This document shows positions 1 to 9,025 of a stretch of DNA of 31,773 nt, in pieces. Below the pieces are notes generated by a model. The model worked only from the letters and a program-made list of their open reading frames with translations. It searched no databases and had not been told where the DNA came from. Source of the DNA: a virus. The DNA is taken from the IMG/VR virus record IMGVR_UViG_3300042564_004571, positions 1-31,773 of that record. One strand, written 5' to 3'. The position numbers were made by a program, and so were the translations under genes. Each line of letters begins with the position of its first letter. The stretch's first letter is position 1.

Positions 1-42
1 TAATAACTAAAACGCGGAATATTATATTTTTTAATTTAAAAA

Positions 43-54
43 ACCTATATAGGT
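43..54. other. 12-bp perfect palindrome in AT-rich gap
   Basis: ACCTATATAGGT is a perfect 12-bp palindrome in the gene-free first 132 bases, which are otherwise very AT-rich. It lies downstream of the minus-strand gene ending at 133. It could be an operator, or chance in AT-rich DNA. I see no gene in bases 1-132. Confidence 0.25.
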
Positions 55-132
55 AAAATTTGGGAAAAAAATTTTAAGAGGCAAAACTGTTTTAGAACTT
101 TTTTATATTTATACAAAGAAATTAATAGGACC

Positions 133-1567
133 TCAGACTTTGTATCTCATTACTTTAGCAGCTAGTTCTGATCCCTCTATGATATTAAGTAGGGTTCTTC
201 TAGCAAAAGAAACACTTTCTGTTGTAGGCTGAGGTTGCGAATGCACAGAAGGAAGGTTAGATATTTGTGCAGCTAGATTATTATTCCTTACGTGTTCTAC
301 TACTTGCTCTTGGATCCTGAGTACGTCATCAGAAGATTTTCCAGTAAATCCTGCTGTACCTGCGGCCTCATATCCTTCATCTTTTAATGACTGAATTATT
401 CCCTCTATTCCATCTTTTTCATATGCTTCTCTAGTAAAAGCAAGTGGGCCTCTAACTCTTGGATCTTGAAGAAATCCTACTTTAGATCCATCTTCACTCT
501 TGGTCCATAGCTGACCCCTTTCCTCAAAAACATTATCTGGAAGTGTAGCATTTGGGTCGCCTAATTGATATATTAATTTGTTTTCTTTTATCATTTTTTC
601 ATGCACCATAGCAGCTTTTCGATAGTGTGCTCCTTCGTATTCAAGTGCTTCTTTTTGAGCGTTTTCTGTTAGAAGCATTGTAAAATTAGCTAGTTTTTCT
701 TCTTCTGCTGTCCTAAAGACTATGTTTTGCCTAGAAAGAGCTTCTCTCACTCTTGTATCAACATCTTCAAATGACATATTTGGTTCAATAGCAATTCTAT
801 CTAAGATAGTCTGCTCTCCGTGCTATTGCTCTTGCATTTGTTCCAGCAAATTTTCTAGAATCTGCCAATGCTGCGTTTAAATCAGGACCAACTAAGCTAG
901 CATCTGCTTGAGTAATATATATGAAACCAGTTCCATGGGTTGAAAAAGCGTTTGAAATAGAACCTTGGTTAAGTGCATCATAGGCATAACTTTTTCCAAG
1001 TAGAGCATCTCCTGCCATGCCTTTTCCTAGGCGTTCTGGAGAAGTTGTTTTAATTACATCGCCAACAGCTATTTCATATTTTGAAGAGTGCAAGAAAAAA
1101 GCTTGACCGTAATCGTCAATTCTTAAATCATTCATTGAGTTAGTTACTAATCTTCTTGCAGCCTGTACGTTGGCTTGTTCTTCAATAACTTCTTCAGTCA
1201 ATCTACCTTGGATATTAAATCCAGATTTAGATCTAATTGCAGATTCTGAATTAGGATCAAGGTCTAAGTCTGTAAAAAAACCTTCTGCATCCAATTTTTC
1301 ATTTAAGGGAGATACAAGATAAACATTTGCTAGACCACCTTGTTTTTTTGCAGCAGTTTGAGCCCACTTTTGAGCACCTCTAACGTCCCATGTAGCAAAA
1401 GCATGTTGTCTAAGTCCTGGAGCAAATTCTTCATTAAAATTAGAACTTACTCCAGCTCTTTCTGCTGGAAGAACAACGTCTCCAAGATTAAATTTAAAAT
1501 TAGTTCCATGATAAAGCCTATCGCTATCCCACAATTTTCCGGGTAAAGCTTCAGGAACATCTTGCAT
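133..1567 (-). CDS. Arr-like ADP-ribosyltransferase fused by +1 recoding to a second domain
   Basis: The 5' part resembles the rifampin ADP-ribosyltransferase (Arr) fold: an RLYHGT motif near residues 18-22 followed by GDVVLPA, then AFATWDVRGAQKWAQ and GGLANVYLVSPL, which match the order in Arr (YHGT; YxTxxLDxAxxWAxL; GrIYxVEP). The preferred ATG is at 1567 because GGAG lies 6 bases upstream; a longer reading from a TTG has no such signal. The zero frame stops six codons after an in-frame CGG at 820. Reading CGGA as one glycine continues through ILDRIAIEPN into a second 200-residue, partly helical domain of unknown function that ends at 133. The joined product is about 477 residues. The later ATG at 777 has no good ribosome binding site. 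Whether the ART is a virion-carried effector like T4 Alt, or acts in the cell, is unknown. Confidence 0.7.
817..820 (-). other. +1 recoding quadruplet CGGA (ART gene)
   Basis: In-frame CGG followed by A, six codons before a zero-frame TAG. A +1 step joins the Arr-like frame to the frame of the downstream domain. The zero-frame tail would be RADYLR. Confidence 0.8.
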
Positions 1568-1617
1568 AAAAATCTCCAAATTAAAAACTAGCTGTAATAG
1601 TAATGTTTTAAAATCAA

Positions 1618-1663
1618 TAGGACCTCAAATTGCGGTTTGATAGGACCTCAAATTGCGGTTTGA
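1618..1663. repeat. Two tandem 23-bp repeats with internal dyad, upstream of a promoter
   Basis: TAGGACCTCAAATTGCGGTTTGA occurs twice head to tail (1618-1640 and 1641-1663). Each copy contains the inverted repeat TCAAA-N6-TTTGA. The array lies between divergent genes and directly before a TATAAT box, so it may be an operator. The 12-mer AATAGGACCTCA that starts the array (1616-1627) also occurs at 124-135, overlapping the stop codon of the gene that starts at 1567. It therefore brackets that gene. Confidence 0.6.
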
Positions 1664-1674
1664 GCTGCTATAAT
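1664..1674 (+). promoter_or_regulatory. Extended -10 promoter TGCTATAAT
   Basis: TATAAT at 1669-1674 is preceded by TGC, giving an extended -10 element. No good -35 is seen; the tandem repeats occupy that place. A start about 7 bases downstream would leave a leader of only a few bases before the ATG at 1685. Confidence 0.5.
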
Positions 1675-1684
1675 ATAGTTAATT

Positions 1685-2092
1685 ATGGGAACGTACGATT
1701 TTTTTCATATTGATTATCCTCTGCCGGTAGAGCCTTGGATTCCACACAGCTACAAGTCTTATATCTATTATGCTTTTGCTGCTGAAGGATTTAAATCAAA
1801 ATCTATGGAATGCTTTTTAGATAGTTATTTTATAGACAATAATGGATACTTATACATGGAAGAAAGCCCTTCTTTTGAAGAAGATTCAAAGAATAAAAAG
1901 AGCAGAAAGATATACTTTCACGGCCACATAAAAGTGCATTGTCCTGTATACTTAACTGAAGACGAATCAATAGATTCCAATAGGATGCTATGGTTTGAAT
2001 ATGACTTGAAGTTTACTGACAGTCTCCTGGTAAAGGCGGAAATGATATCGCCAAAGAAAGAAGATTTATATGAACTACTCAGAAATATATAA
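1685..2092 (+). CDS. Conserved-looking phage protein, function unknown
   Basis: 135 residues, acidic, no membrane segment. The opening, MGTYDFFHIDYPLP, and an internal HGHIKVHCPVY strand resemble a family of uncharacterised phage proteins that I recall only by pattern. The first gene of a short plus-strand group, it follows an extended -10 element and has almost no leader. The next gene overlaps its end by 23 bases, which suggests co-translation. No catalytic motif is visible. Confidence 0.6.
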   Translation: MGTYDFFHIDYPLPVEPWIPHSYKSYIYYAFAAEGFKSKSMECFLDSYFIDNNGYLYMEESPSFEEDSKNKKSRKIYFHGHIKVHCPVYLTEDESIDSNRMLWFEYDLKFTDSLLVKAEMISPKKEDLYELLRNI

Positions 2093-2312
2093 TAAAATTT
2101 ATGATTGTGTTAAGCACGATGATAGAGATGATGAGCAAATACATTACACTACTGTCAGTATAGCTAATGCAATAAATGGATTGTTTAGGCTGTCAAGTCA
2201 GCAAAATCCACAAACAATAAATGCAATATCAGAAATTCTTAGCTTAATGTGGAGTCCATTAAAACTTGGTGGATTTGATATAGATGACAAAGATGGTCAA
2301 CCATTTAATTAA
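2070..2312 (+). CDS. Small hypothetical protein
   Basis: 80 residues, soluble, mostly helical by composition. The ATG at 2070 is preceded by AGAAG at a suitable distance and overlaps the upstream gene. I do not recognise the family. Confidence 0.55.
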   Translation: MNYSEIYNKIYDCVKHDDRDDEQIHYTTVSIANAINGLFRLSSQQNPQTINAISEILSLMWSPLKLGGFDIDDKDGQPFN

Positions 2313-2342
2313 TTTCTGCGGGTATATTTAATTTCTCTGCTA

Positions 2343-2373
2343 TTATCAACCAGTATTTTTATGGTACTATAAT
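2343..2373 (+). promoter_or_regulatory. Likely promoter of the tRNA gene
   Basis: TATAAT at 2368-2373 lies 10 bases before the mature tRNA 5' end. A weak TTATCA at 2343-2348 could be the -35, with spacing of 19. The tRNA may also be co-transcribed with the upstream genes. Confidence 0.4.
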
Positions 2374-2383
2374 AACAGATTAT

Positions 2384-2459
<76 letters not shown>

Positions 2460-2506
2460 ATGTAATTTCAATACCATAAATAAGAGCATAGAAAAATTTA
2501 GATATA

Positions 2507-2923
2507 ATGACTAAAGATATAGAAAAAAGAAAAGCTTACCTAAAAGAATACCAAAGAAAATGGATGAGAGACAGAAGACTTGACTGGGTTCTGGCTAACG
2601 GTCCATGCAAGCATTGTGGATCATGGGACAGCTTAGAAGTAGATCACATAAAACGTGAAGATAAGACGATGCATGCTTCTTGCGTATGGAGCAGAAGAAA
2701 AGAAGTTAGAGACAAAGAATTATCTAAATGTCAGGTTCTTTGCAAGTCTTGTCATTTAAAAAAAACTATATCAGAAGTAGAATATCCTGGCATAGTACAT
2801 GGTACATCTAATGGCTACGATCATTATGGTTGTAGGTGTGAAGAATGTAGGCTCGCAAGAAGCAAAAGAGACATGAAAAGAAGAAATCCAAATAAATATA
2901 AAGAACTATACGATAATCAATAA
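2507..2923 (+). CDS. HNH endonuclease with C-terminal Cys-rich domain, next to the tRNA
   Basis: 138 residues, strongly basic. CKHC near residues 34-37, then LEVDHI and CQVLCKSCHLKKT, form an HNH/McrA-type fold with its zinc site (CxxC...DH...CxxC-H). After it comes HGTSNGYDHYGCRCEECR, a small Cys-containing motif that I recognise from actinophage HNH and related proteins. The gene lies 47 bases after the recoding tRNA on the same strand and is bracketed by a 10-bp repeat of the tRNA 3' end, as expected of a homing-type insertion. The ATG at 2507 is the first in the frame; no strong ribosome binding site is seen. Confidence 0.8.
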   Translation: MTKDIEKRKAYLKEYQRKWMRDRRLDWVLANGPCKHCGSWDSLEVDHIKREDKTMHASCVWSRRKEVRDKELSKCQVLCKSCHLKKTISEVEYPGIVHGTSNGYDHYGCRCEECRLARSKRDMKRRNPNKYKELYDNQ

Positions 2924-2931
2924 AAAATTAT

Positions 2932-2941
2932 CCGCTCCAAT
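2932..2941 (+). repeat. Second copy of the tRNA 3' end, CCGCTCCAAT
   Basis: CCGCTCCAAT at 2452-2461 covers the tRNA 3' end plus the next two bases. It recurs exactly at 2932-2941, just after the HNH gene. The two copies bracket a 470-bp segment that holds only the HNH gene. This could be a target duplication, a remnant of a second tRNA, or an attachment-like site. Confidence 0.6.
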
Positions 2942-2943
2942 TT

Positions 2944-5685
2944 TTACGTTAAACCTCTAAGAACCGTAAGGGCTGTTCCTGCGCCTCTTAGGGCTCCTGA
3001 GTTGTTCATTCCTCCAGCTACTGCTGCTGATGCTTCTGTTGCAGCACCCAATAACTTACTTGATGCTCCAGATCTTTGGACAACTTTCTCTAAACCCTCT
3101 TCAATAGTTTCTGGTATTGTTCTAGAGCTAACTCTAGCAGCTATAGCTGCTGTGTCTTCTTCTGCTCCGAATGCTACTTTATATGCTTGATCTCCATATA
3201 TTTCTCTTATTGGCACTTGTCCAGCAGCTACTCTAGCAGAGTCTTCTTTAATAGTTTTTTCCATCCAAGCAAACTCAACATCTGACGCAAGTCTTTGACT
3301 AGGATTTTCCAAACCTCTTTTTAATCTAGTCTCTATAGTCGGTACTCCTGATTCTGTAACAAGAATTCCAAATCCACCACCACTTGTCTTACCTAAATCT
3401 TGGACCCTACTAGATAATCCAGCAATAGGCTTATGTGCTCCAAGTATTGGAGTCTCCAAACCGTCTCCTCCTATAAATTTAGACCTACTAACTGTAAATT
3501 CGTCAACACCCCTCATTAGATACAAACTTCCTCTACCTCCAGTTGAACTACCAAGATCAGTTGCCAGTTCTGCAGATTCTGTAGCAACTTTAGCTTTTGC
3601 AGCAGTACCCCAGTCATGTCTTCCAAAATAAACACCAGGCATTCCCCCTGCAGGTGATCCTGCAGAAAGAAATCCGCCACCTTCTTCAACAACTCTTAGC
3701 TGTCTTTTAAGTTGTCCTATCCTTATTTCACGACCTACCTTATTTACATCCGATGTATTTGCAGGGCTTTCATAATGCCTTAATTTATCTTCAGCATTTC
3801 TAATATGATTAGCATTTGCAGATTTTGTATTACCGCCAGCTTTACCGCCAGCTTCGCTATTTGCTCCTTGTACAAAATTAGGATCTAATTTTCCTCCGTG
3901 TAATTCTGGAGCCCCTGCGTGAATAGCATAGGCTATTTTTTCATCTGCTGTACCTGGAATTGTTCCCTCAAACCCCATGAACAATTTACCCCTTTCCACG
4001 GGGCCCATTTCTATTAATTCTTGATTCCTTCTTACTAGAGCTTCCCATTCTTCTTGAGTATAATCTTCAACGTCAGTAATATTTTGGGCTACTCGCATTC
4101 CTTTGCGTTCTGCTCTAAATCCAGCTTTTCCAACATCTTCTCTAAGTTGTTCAATCCTTGCGTTAATTCTTTCTTCTCCAAATTGTTTTTCTGTAAATCC
4201 AGGTTCACCCACTTCAAATTGTGATATTGCCTCTTTTGTTCTGTTTGCCGGTACTCCAGAATCCGAGAAAGCAACACCATACTTTTCTCCCATCCAGTTA
4301 CCAGTTTCTTTAAATTCTGAAACAGTAGATTCAAATCTAGCTAAATAAGATTTAGCTTGTTCAAGCTCTGGTGTAATAAAAGCTTTTGGTGGAGTAACAT
4401 CTTTGGGTGCGATAACATCTGCACTACCTTCGCCAATGCCAAGAAGTTTTGATGTTTCTTCTCCATATACTTGCCTTAATGGAATTTCGCCAGATGCTAC
4501 TCTGGCTGAGTCTTTTTCAAGTTGCTCTAAAGCCCATGCAGGAAAGATTTCATCTGCATATCTTTCACCTGCAACTCTACTTCCATGTGTTGCAGCTTTA
4601 CTGGACAAGCCAGCTATGGGCACATTCTTGCCAGCAAGTCCTATTTCATAATTCTCTACACCAAGCAAGGAGCTGGCATTAAGGTCTGTCCCCCTCATTA
4701 GATATGCAGTACCTCTACCGCCAGTTGATTCAAGAATACCTCCTACTTCATCTGTAGACTTTAATGCGTTACTTGCACTTTGTCCAAAGTATCCAAGATT
4801 AACTCCTTTTGAAACTGGAGCTGCAGATATAAATCTTCCTTCTTCTCCTCCAGATAAACCTAATAAAGTTCCATATCTTCTTGCCGATCCCTGTGCTTCA
4901 GATATGCTTGAGTTTAACATTTGAGAAACTTCATCGCTACTTCTTGGGTAATACTGACCTGTTGCCGGATCTATTCCTCTTGAACTATCGTAAGTAAAAT
5001 GACTAAGCTCACCGCTTATTTTTCCTGTTTTAGAAAATTCTTCCTGAGCTGATTGAAGTCTTTCCAAATGTGCTGCATTTTCTCTATCAATTTGAATTAA
5101 TTCTTTCGACATCATTATATTTGCATTTTTTGTATTTCCATGCACTTCTCCAGGTAGCTCAACAGTATGAGATGGATCTAATGCTCCACCTAGTAGTTCT
5201 GGAGCACCGCTGTGAGTAAGATATCTAACACTGTCGTCAGTTCCAGGTATTGGAGTGTCATATTGTTTGAATAAAGCATTGTATGCTGCCTCGTCACTTG
5301 CTTTTAGTTTATATAATTCATCACTACGACTTTTTAAGCGAGCCCATTCTTCTTCAGTAAAATCTTCAACGTCAGTAGTATTTTGAGCTATTCGCATCCC
5401 TTTGCGTTCCGCCCTAAATGCAGCTCTTTCAACATTTGCAGATAATTGAGACCTTCTACTGGAGAGACTAGCTTCCCCGAGTGATGACCTACTTCTTTCG
5501 TCAAGAGCATTTATACTTTCTCCTGTTAAGTTTTTTGGTGGGCGATCAGGGTTTATTGATACCCCATGGAACTCACCCATCCAGTTACCAGTTTGTTTAA
5601 ATTCTGAAACAGCAGCTTCGAATCTAGACAAATAAGATTTAGCTTGTTGTTGAGCTGCAATAAAATCATCTATATTTATAGCCAT
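2944..5685 (-). CDS. Large protein with two ART-like repeat modules
   Basis: 913 residues built from two divergent copies of about 425 residues. Each copy opens with QAKSYL-RF (near residues 14 and 440) and GNWMGE, then GFRAERKGMR or AFRAERKGMR, and an H-x-GAPEL-GG-LDP motif (near 157 and 586). A YFG strand follows, then GGRG-YLMRG (near 321 and 714), GLSS and E--W. The order H-x-G, then Y-F, then GRG-Y-L-M-R-G parallels the Arr/diphtheria-toxin type ADP-ribosyltransferase strands (YHGT; VYxT; GRIYxV). I therefore infer two ART-like modules, without certainty that they are active. The neighbouring minus-strand genes look structural, so a virion-associated effector is possible. No signal peptide. 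Despite 17 CGG trinucleotides in the sense strand, none is in frame. Confidence 0.6.
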   Translation of the reverse strand: MAINIDDFIAAQQQAKSYLSRFEAAVSEFKQTGNWMGEFHGVSINPDRPPKNLTGESINALDERSRSSLGEASLSSRRSQLSANVERAAFRAERKGMRIAQNTTDVEDFTEEEWARLKSRSDELYKLKASDEAAYNALFKQYDTPIPGTDDSVRYLTHSGAPELLGGALDPSHTVELPGEVHGNTKNANIMMSKELIQIDRENAAHLERLQSAQEEFSKTGKISGELSHFTYDSSRGIDPATGQYYPRSSDEVSQMLNSSISEAQGSARRYGTLLGLSGGEEGRFISAAPVSKGVNLGYFGQSASNALKSTDEVGGILESTGGRGTAYLMRGTDLNASSLLGVENYEIGLAGKNVPIAGLSSKAATHGSRVAGERYADEIFPAWALEQLEKDSARVASGEIPLRQVYGEETSKLLGIGEGSADVIAPKDVTPPKAFITPELEQAKSYLARFESTVSEFKETGNWMGEKYGVAFSDSGVPANRTKEAISQFEVGEPGFTEKQFGEERINARIEQLREDVGKAGFRAERKGMRVAQNITDVEDYTQEEWEALVRRNQELIEMGPVERGKLFMGFEGTIPGTADEKIAYAIHAGAPELHGGKLDPNFVQGANSEAGGKAGGNTKSANANHIRNAEDKLRHYESPANTSDVNKVGREIRIGQLKRQLRVVEEGGGFLSAGSPAGGMPGVYFGRHDWGTAAKAKVATESAELATDLGSSTGGRGSLYLMRGVDEFTVSRSKFIGGDGLETPILGAHKPIAGLSSRVQDLGKTSGGGFGILVTESGVPTIETRLKRGLENPSQRLASDVEFAWMEKTIKEDSARVAAGQVPIREIYGDQAYKVAFGAEEDTAAIAARVSSRTIPETIEEGLEKVVQRSGASSKLLGAATEASAAVAGGMNNSGALRGAGTALTVLRGLT

Positions 5686-5687
5686 AA

Positions 5688-7326
5688 TTAAATTCTATTT
5701 CCCATTTCCATCTGTTTTTCTGAAGCTTTACTACGTAAAGATGATATACCAAAAGCAGCTCCCAATGCACCCATTCCTATTGCAGCAAAGCCAAGCTTAG
5801 AGCTATGTATAACGCTAGCTGCCCTCATAGTGTCATCTGCTAGCCTTTGGGCTGTTGAGGACATCATTCTTCCCGGAGTTCCAGTTGGAAGAGTTTCCCC
5901 TACAGCACTTGCTATATTTGCTGCTGGCTGATTAGAATTAATACTTGCAGTTTGCAAATATCTATTTACAGAACTAGGAATATAGTCTTTATCAATTTTT
6001 GGATTTGCACTAGTTGCAGCAGTAGATAAATTAGTTTTACTTGTTAGGTTGTTTATACTTACCTTTGTTGTTGTTCTAGGTTGAATAAAATCTGGCTGAT
6101 CCTGCAAAAGGTTATCAGTACCATATCCTTTGCTTGACATATACGACTCTTGCATGCCGTTTTGCATTAGTCTATATTTTAGTCTATCAACTCTAGCCGT
6201 GTGAGATTCTATACTCATTGGCGTTATGACTCCAGCTCTAATAGCTTTTCTTCTAGCTATAATAGCATTTTGTCTAGAAGATGGATTTGTAAGAAAATTA
6301 AGTGGCTGATCATCTCCTTTTAGGGACTCCATAATTTTCATTTCTAATTTATGAGGAAGACCACTTTTACTTGGATTAATCTGGTCAGCAGTCTTTCTCA
6401 TTTCTTTTCTTAGATCAGTAAGAGTATCTTCTATAATTGCTCGACGAACTTGTTTTTTAGATCCAGCATCTAAATATGAAAGCTCATTTTCAAGATCCAT
6501 AATATACTTTGCTACTTTTGCTTTGTATTCAGCAACCGATCCAGCATATCTTCCTACTGTATACTGTCTTCTTTCCATGTTTGCGGTATTTAAAATATCT
6601 TCTCTAGTTAAATAACTTCTTCTTTTTGGAGAGTTAAATTTTGCCTTCATCTTCCTGCGATGATCAAAGGCTGCCCTTTCACCCTTGCCTAAAGGTCTTA
6701 ATACACCTTCTCCTATGGAATCATATCTTGAAGCTGGAGTAGAAATTGGAGCTCCATTTTTTGGCCTAAGATAAACAGGATCCAGACCTGCATTAACTTG
6801 GTTGGGACTAAATACATCGTCTACTTTTCTAGCAAGATTATCAGTCTTATCAAAAGTAAATTCTGGATTGATAAAATTAATTCTTCCGTTTTTTATCCCT
6901 TGTAAATATAACTTGATTTTGGTTGAATGGGTTTACTGATTTTGTTCTTCCACTTTTTAATTCAACTTCAATTGGATTAAAATAACCCTGTGGAACCATT
7001 TCTTTTGGAAGAAGATTTTGCATCAAGGTTCTAGAGTTAGTGTTGGAGGCATCTAATATATGAGGTGTAGGTATTGACCCCCTGCCGGATCTTCCTCCTC
7101 TATTTTTACCCCTTCTTTTGCTTACCCTTTCAGGATCGTCATCAAAGCCTTTTCTTGAAGTTGAAATTTTTTCTATACCACCGGATGATGAAATGATATT
7201 AGAAGACCTGGATACAGGGGACGAAGGAGGAGCTGATGTCGTAGTTAATGTTATAGGGGCTGGAGGTCCTGGTTCTGAAACAAAGAAATCATTTATATTA
7301 ACCGTTGTAAATTGTTTTTTGGCCAT
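5688..7326 (-). CDS. Unknown 545-residue protein made by +1 recoding
   Basis: The 5' frame starts at an ATG preceded by GGAG. It encodes 146 residues: a Pro/Ser/Thr-rich region, a basic RRGKNRGGRSGRG stretch and a short ordered end. It stops two codons after CGG. The +1 frame is open from 6932 to 5688 but has no ATG, GTG or TTG before 6650, so codons for about 75 residues (FINPEFTFDK onward) would otherwise be unread. Reading CGGA as glycine gives KKGRINFINPEF and a continuous protein. The C-terminal part is basic and helical, with a small-residue hydrophobic segment (LGFAAIGMGALGAAFGI) near the end that could span or associate with a membrane. It lies just upstream of the ART-like gene, with a 2-base gap. 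No family recognised; a structural or injected protein is a guess. Confidence 0.65.
6885..6888 (-). other. +1 recoding quadruplet CGGA (545-residue protein)
   Basis: In-frame CGG followed by A, in AAA AAA CGG AAG AAT TAA. The zero frame ends two codons later. This is the only junction of the eight that also has a homopolymer (six A) just before it. Confidence 0.75.
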
Positions 7327-7385
7327 AAAAACTCCAGTTTTGTATTACTATAGACTAGATAGTAACCAATGTTTGGAGGTATGTT

Positions 7386-7610
7386 ATGGCGGGAAAAAAG
7401 CCAGCAAAGAAAAATGTTTCTAATAGTCAAAAAGAAATTAAAGTAGAATTACCTGGTAAAGCAGTTAAATATGTTGGTATTAAAGGTGTTAAATTTAGCT
7501 GCCCTAGTTGCAGTAGAAGCCTCAGTAAAGGTATAATTTGGGAACATAAAAGCAATGTATATTGCAGTAGAAATTGTATTCCAAAAGAACAAGCAGTCCC
7601 TGCATCTTAA
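7386..7610 (+). CDS. Small zinc-finger-like protein
   Basis: 74 residues. A Lys-rich N-terminus is followed by FSCPSCSRSL and YCSRNCIP, a CxxC...CxxxC pattern typical of a small treble-clef or zinc ribbon. A strong GGAGG lies before the ATG. It is the first gene of a five-gene plus-strand group of Cys-rich proteins and is divergent from the gene starting at 7326, with 59 bases between. Confidence 0.65.
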   Translation: MAGKKPAKKNVSNSQKEIKVELPGKAVKYVGIKGVKFSCPSCSRSLSKGIIWEHKSNVYCSRNCIPKEQAVPAS

Positions 7611-7630
7611 CTAAAAGGAAATAAATTAAA

Positions 7631-7951
7631 ATGGATAGTTATTGGTTAGCCGAACTTTTAGAGGAAATGGAAAGAAAACTTCCTCCAGCAGAACAAGAAT
7701 ATGCAAACGCAATGCTAGGAATTGTCAGCAAATATGGCAAGCTTTCCAACAGTGATGGCAATGGCATCTGGGTTGGCTATGTTCCAGGCATAGAAAATGA
7801 CAATTTATCTATTGGTGTTAAGTGTGCCAACTGTGCATTGTATGAAGGCAATGGCGTTTGTAAGATTGTTGCCCAGACCGTAGAGGACAATGGCTATTGT
7901 CGCCTAGCTGCTATCTACGATGGTGTCGTCAAGTCGGGAAAAAGTGAATGA
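7631..7951 (+). CDS. Four-cysteine protein, HiPIP-like spacing (copy 1)
   Basis: 106 residues. The C-terminal half has C-x2-C-x8-C-x12-C (VKCANC, GVCKIV, NGYCRLA). The order and the GYC near the end resemble high-potential iron-sulfur proteins, although the middle spacing is shorter than in classical HiPIPs. It is a paralogue of the next gene, with the same spacing, and both begin with an xYWL motif. The stop overlaps the next ATG as ATGA, so the two are translationally coupled. Zinc binding is the alternative to an Fe-S cluster. Confidence 0.6.
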   Translation: MDSYWLAELLEEMERKLPPAEQEYANAMLGIVSKYGKLSNSDGNGIWVGYVPGIENDNLSIGVKCANCALYEGNGVCKIVAQTVEDNGYCRLAAIYDGVVKSGKSE

Positions 7952-8325
7952 GAAACTACTGGTTAAGTGAATATCAATCTCCAGATGATGAAGAGATGCC
8001 TGAAGAACCAGAGATGGATGATTCCGAATATGAAGAAGAAGATATGGATGATCCCAAATCAAAATTAAATGCTAGACAAAAAATGATGTATGAACAGTAT
8101 GAAGCAACTGTAGAAATGCACGGCATGTTTGATCAAACTTCTTTAGGAAATGGAGCACACTATGCGCCAGCTTCTAAGAATCCATTTATCAAAGAAGGAT
8201 TAATTTGTTCTAACTGTGTATTTTTTAAGGGCGGGCAAGGCTGTGAAATAGTAGCCGGAACTATACAACCAAATGCTGTTTGTAAACTTTGGATTATACC
8301 TAACGAACTTTTAAAGAAGGGTTAA
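7948..8325 (+). CDS. Four-cysteine protein, HiPIP-like spacing (copy 2)
   Basis: 125 residues. A very acidic linker (residues 10-38, Asp/Glu-rich) precedes a C-terminal domain with C-x2-C-x8-C-x12-C (ICSNC, QGCEIV, AVCKLW), the same spacing as its upstream paralogue. The pattern CxNC-F-G-C-IV-G-I-P-CKLW is one I associate with small environmental phage proteins of unknown role. It is followed after 2 bases by a ferredoxin gene, which supports an iron-sulfur reading of the cluster. Confidence 0.6.
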   Translation: MRNYWLSEYQSPDDEEMPEEPEMDDSEYEEEDMDDPKSKLNARQKMMYEQYEATVEMHGMFDQTSLGNGAHYAPASKNPFIKEGLICSNCVFFKGGQGCEIVAGTIQPNAVCKLWIIPNELLKKG

Positions 8326-8327
8326 AC

Positions 8328-8594
8328 ATGAAGGTTTGGATCGATCAAGATCTTTGCACCGGCGACGGTCTCTGTGCTGAAATTGCACCAGCAGTTTTTG
8401 AAATGCACAATGATGGCTTGGCATATGTAAAAGAAGTTGATTGGCCTAATCTTATGGGGCCAACTGGAAAAGGCGAAGGACCTGTCTATCAAATGGCACA
8501 AGGAATGGCTACTGTACCAGAATCTTTATTACAAGACGTTATAGAAGCTGCCGAAGAATGCCCAGGTGAATGCATCTTTATTGAAGTAGAATGA
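8328..8594 (+). CDS. Ferredoxin-like iron-sulfur protein
   Basis: 88 residues. DQDLCTGDGLCAEIAPAVFEM at the N-terminus and EECPGECIFIE at the C-terminus match small actinobacterial ferredoxins with one 3Fe-4S or 4Fe-4S cluster. The first motif is C10-xx-D13-xx-C16, with Asp or His in place of the second Cys as in many single-cluster ferredoxins; C78 and C82 supply the rest. There is an insert of about 20 residues (40-60) rich in Gly and Pro. It probably carries electrons for a host or phage oxidoreductase; no partner enzyme is visible here. Confidence 0.8.
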   Translation: MKVWIDQDLCTGDGLCAEIAPAVFEMHNDGLAYVKEVDWPNLMGPTGKGEGPVYQMAQGMATVPESLLQDVIEAAEECPGECIFIEVE

Positions 8595-8598
8595 TATT

Positions 8599-8775
8599 AT
8601 GCCAATTTATGATTATAAATGTAAAGACAATCTACATTCTTATACAGAAAATAGATCTATCACTGAAGATCAAAAGAATACTAAGTGCCCCGAGTGTGGC
8701 TCAAAATTAAAAAGAGTATTTGATGCGCCGGGAATCCAGTTTAATGGATCAGGCTTTTATAAAACTTCTAATTAA
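8599..8775 (+). CDS. FmdB-family zinc-ribbon protein
   Basis: 58 residues, starting MPIYDYKC and carrying TKCPECGSKLKRVF followed by APGIQFNGSGFYKT. Both ends match the FmdB regulatory-protein family (MPIYeY-C..CG...CP.CG...f.GsGFY.T). The first knuckle, usually CxxCG, is reduced to CKDNLH, so metal binding may use Cys/His or be altered. It begins 4 bases after the ferredoxin stop and ends directly against the stop of the convergent gene. Confidence 0.75.
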   Translation: MPIYDYKCKDNLHSYTENRSITEDQKNTKCPECGSKLKRVFDAPGIQFNGSGFYKTSN

Positions 8776-9021
8776 TTACCATTTTCTAATGGGACACTCA
8801 GCGTGAAGAAGCTTTGTCTTTGCCGGCATAAAACAACCACATCTTGTGCATGTTTTAGCTGCAGTTAAATGAGGACACTCTTTACATATAGAGTATCTAT
8901 ACTCTTGATCAAATTCGTCTACGTATTCTGTATCTGGATTTATAAAATCCCACGGACGTACACCTTCAGATTTTTGACGTTCTGCGTTTTTCTTTTTCCA
9001 TTCTTGCCAAGCATTAGTCAT
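8776..9021 (-). CDS. Cys-rich small protein
   Basis: 81 residues. ICKECPHLT, TCTRCGCFMPAKTKL and ECPIRKW give seven cysteines in a pattern common in short proteins of T4-like and cyanophage-like genomes. Probably a zinc-binding structural fold; role unknown. Its stop abuts that of the convergent FmdB-like gene. Confidence 0.65.
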   Translation of the reverse strand: MTNAWQEWKKKNAERQKSEGVRPWDFINPDTEYVDEFDQEYRYSICKECPHLTAAKTCTRCGCFMPAKTKLLHAECPIRKW

Positions 9022-9025
9022 AATA

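Noticed and set aside
5688-7326. Classical -1 slippage as in tail assembly chaperones
   Set aside because: The frame change is +1 and no X-XXY-YYZ motif is needed; the same CGGA occurs in unrelated genes.
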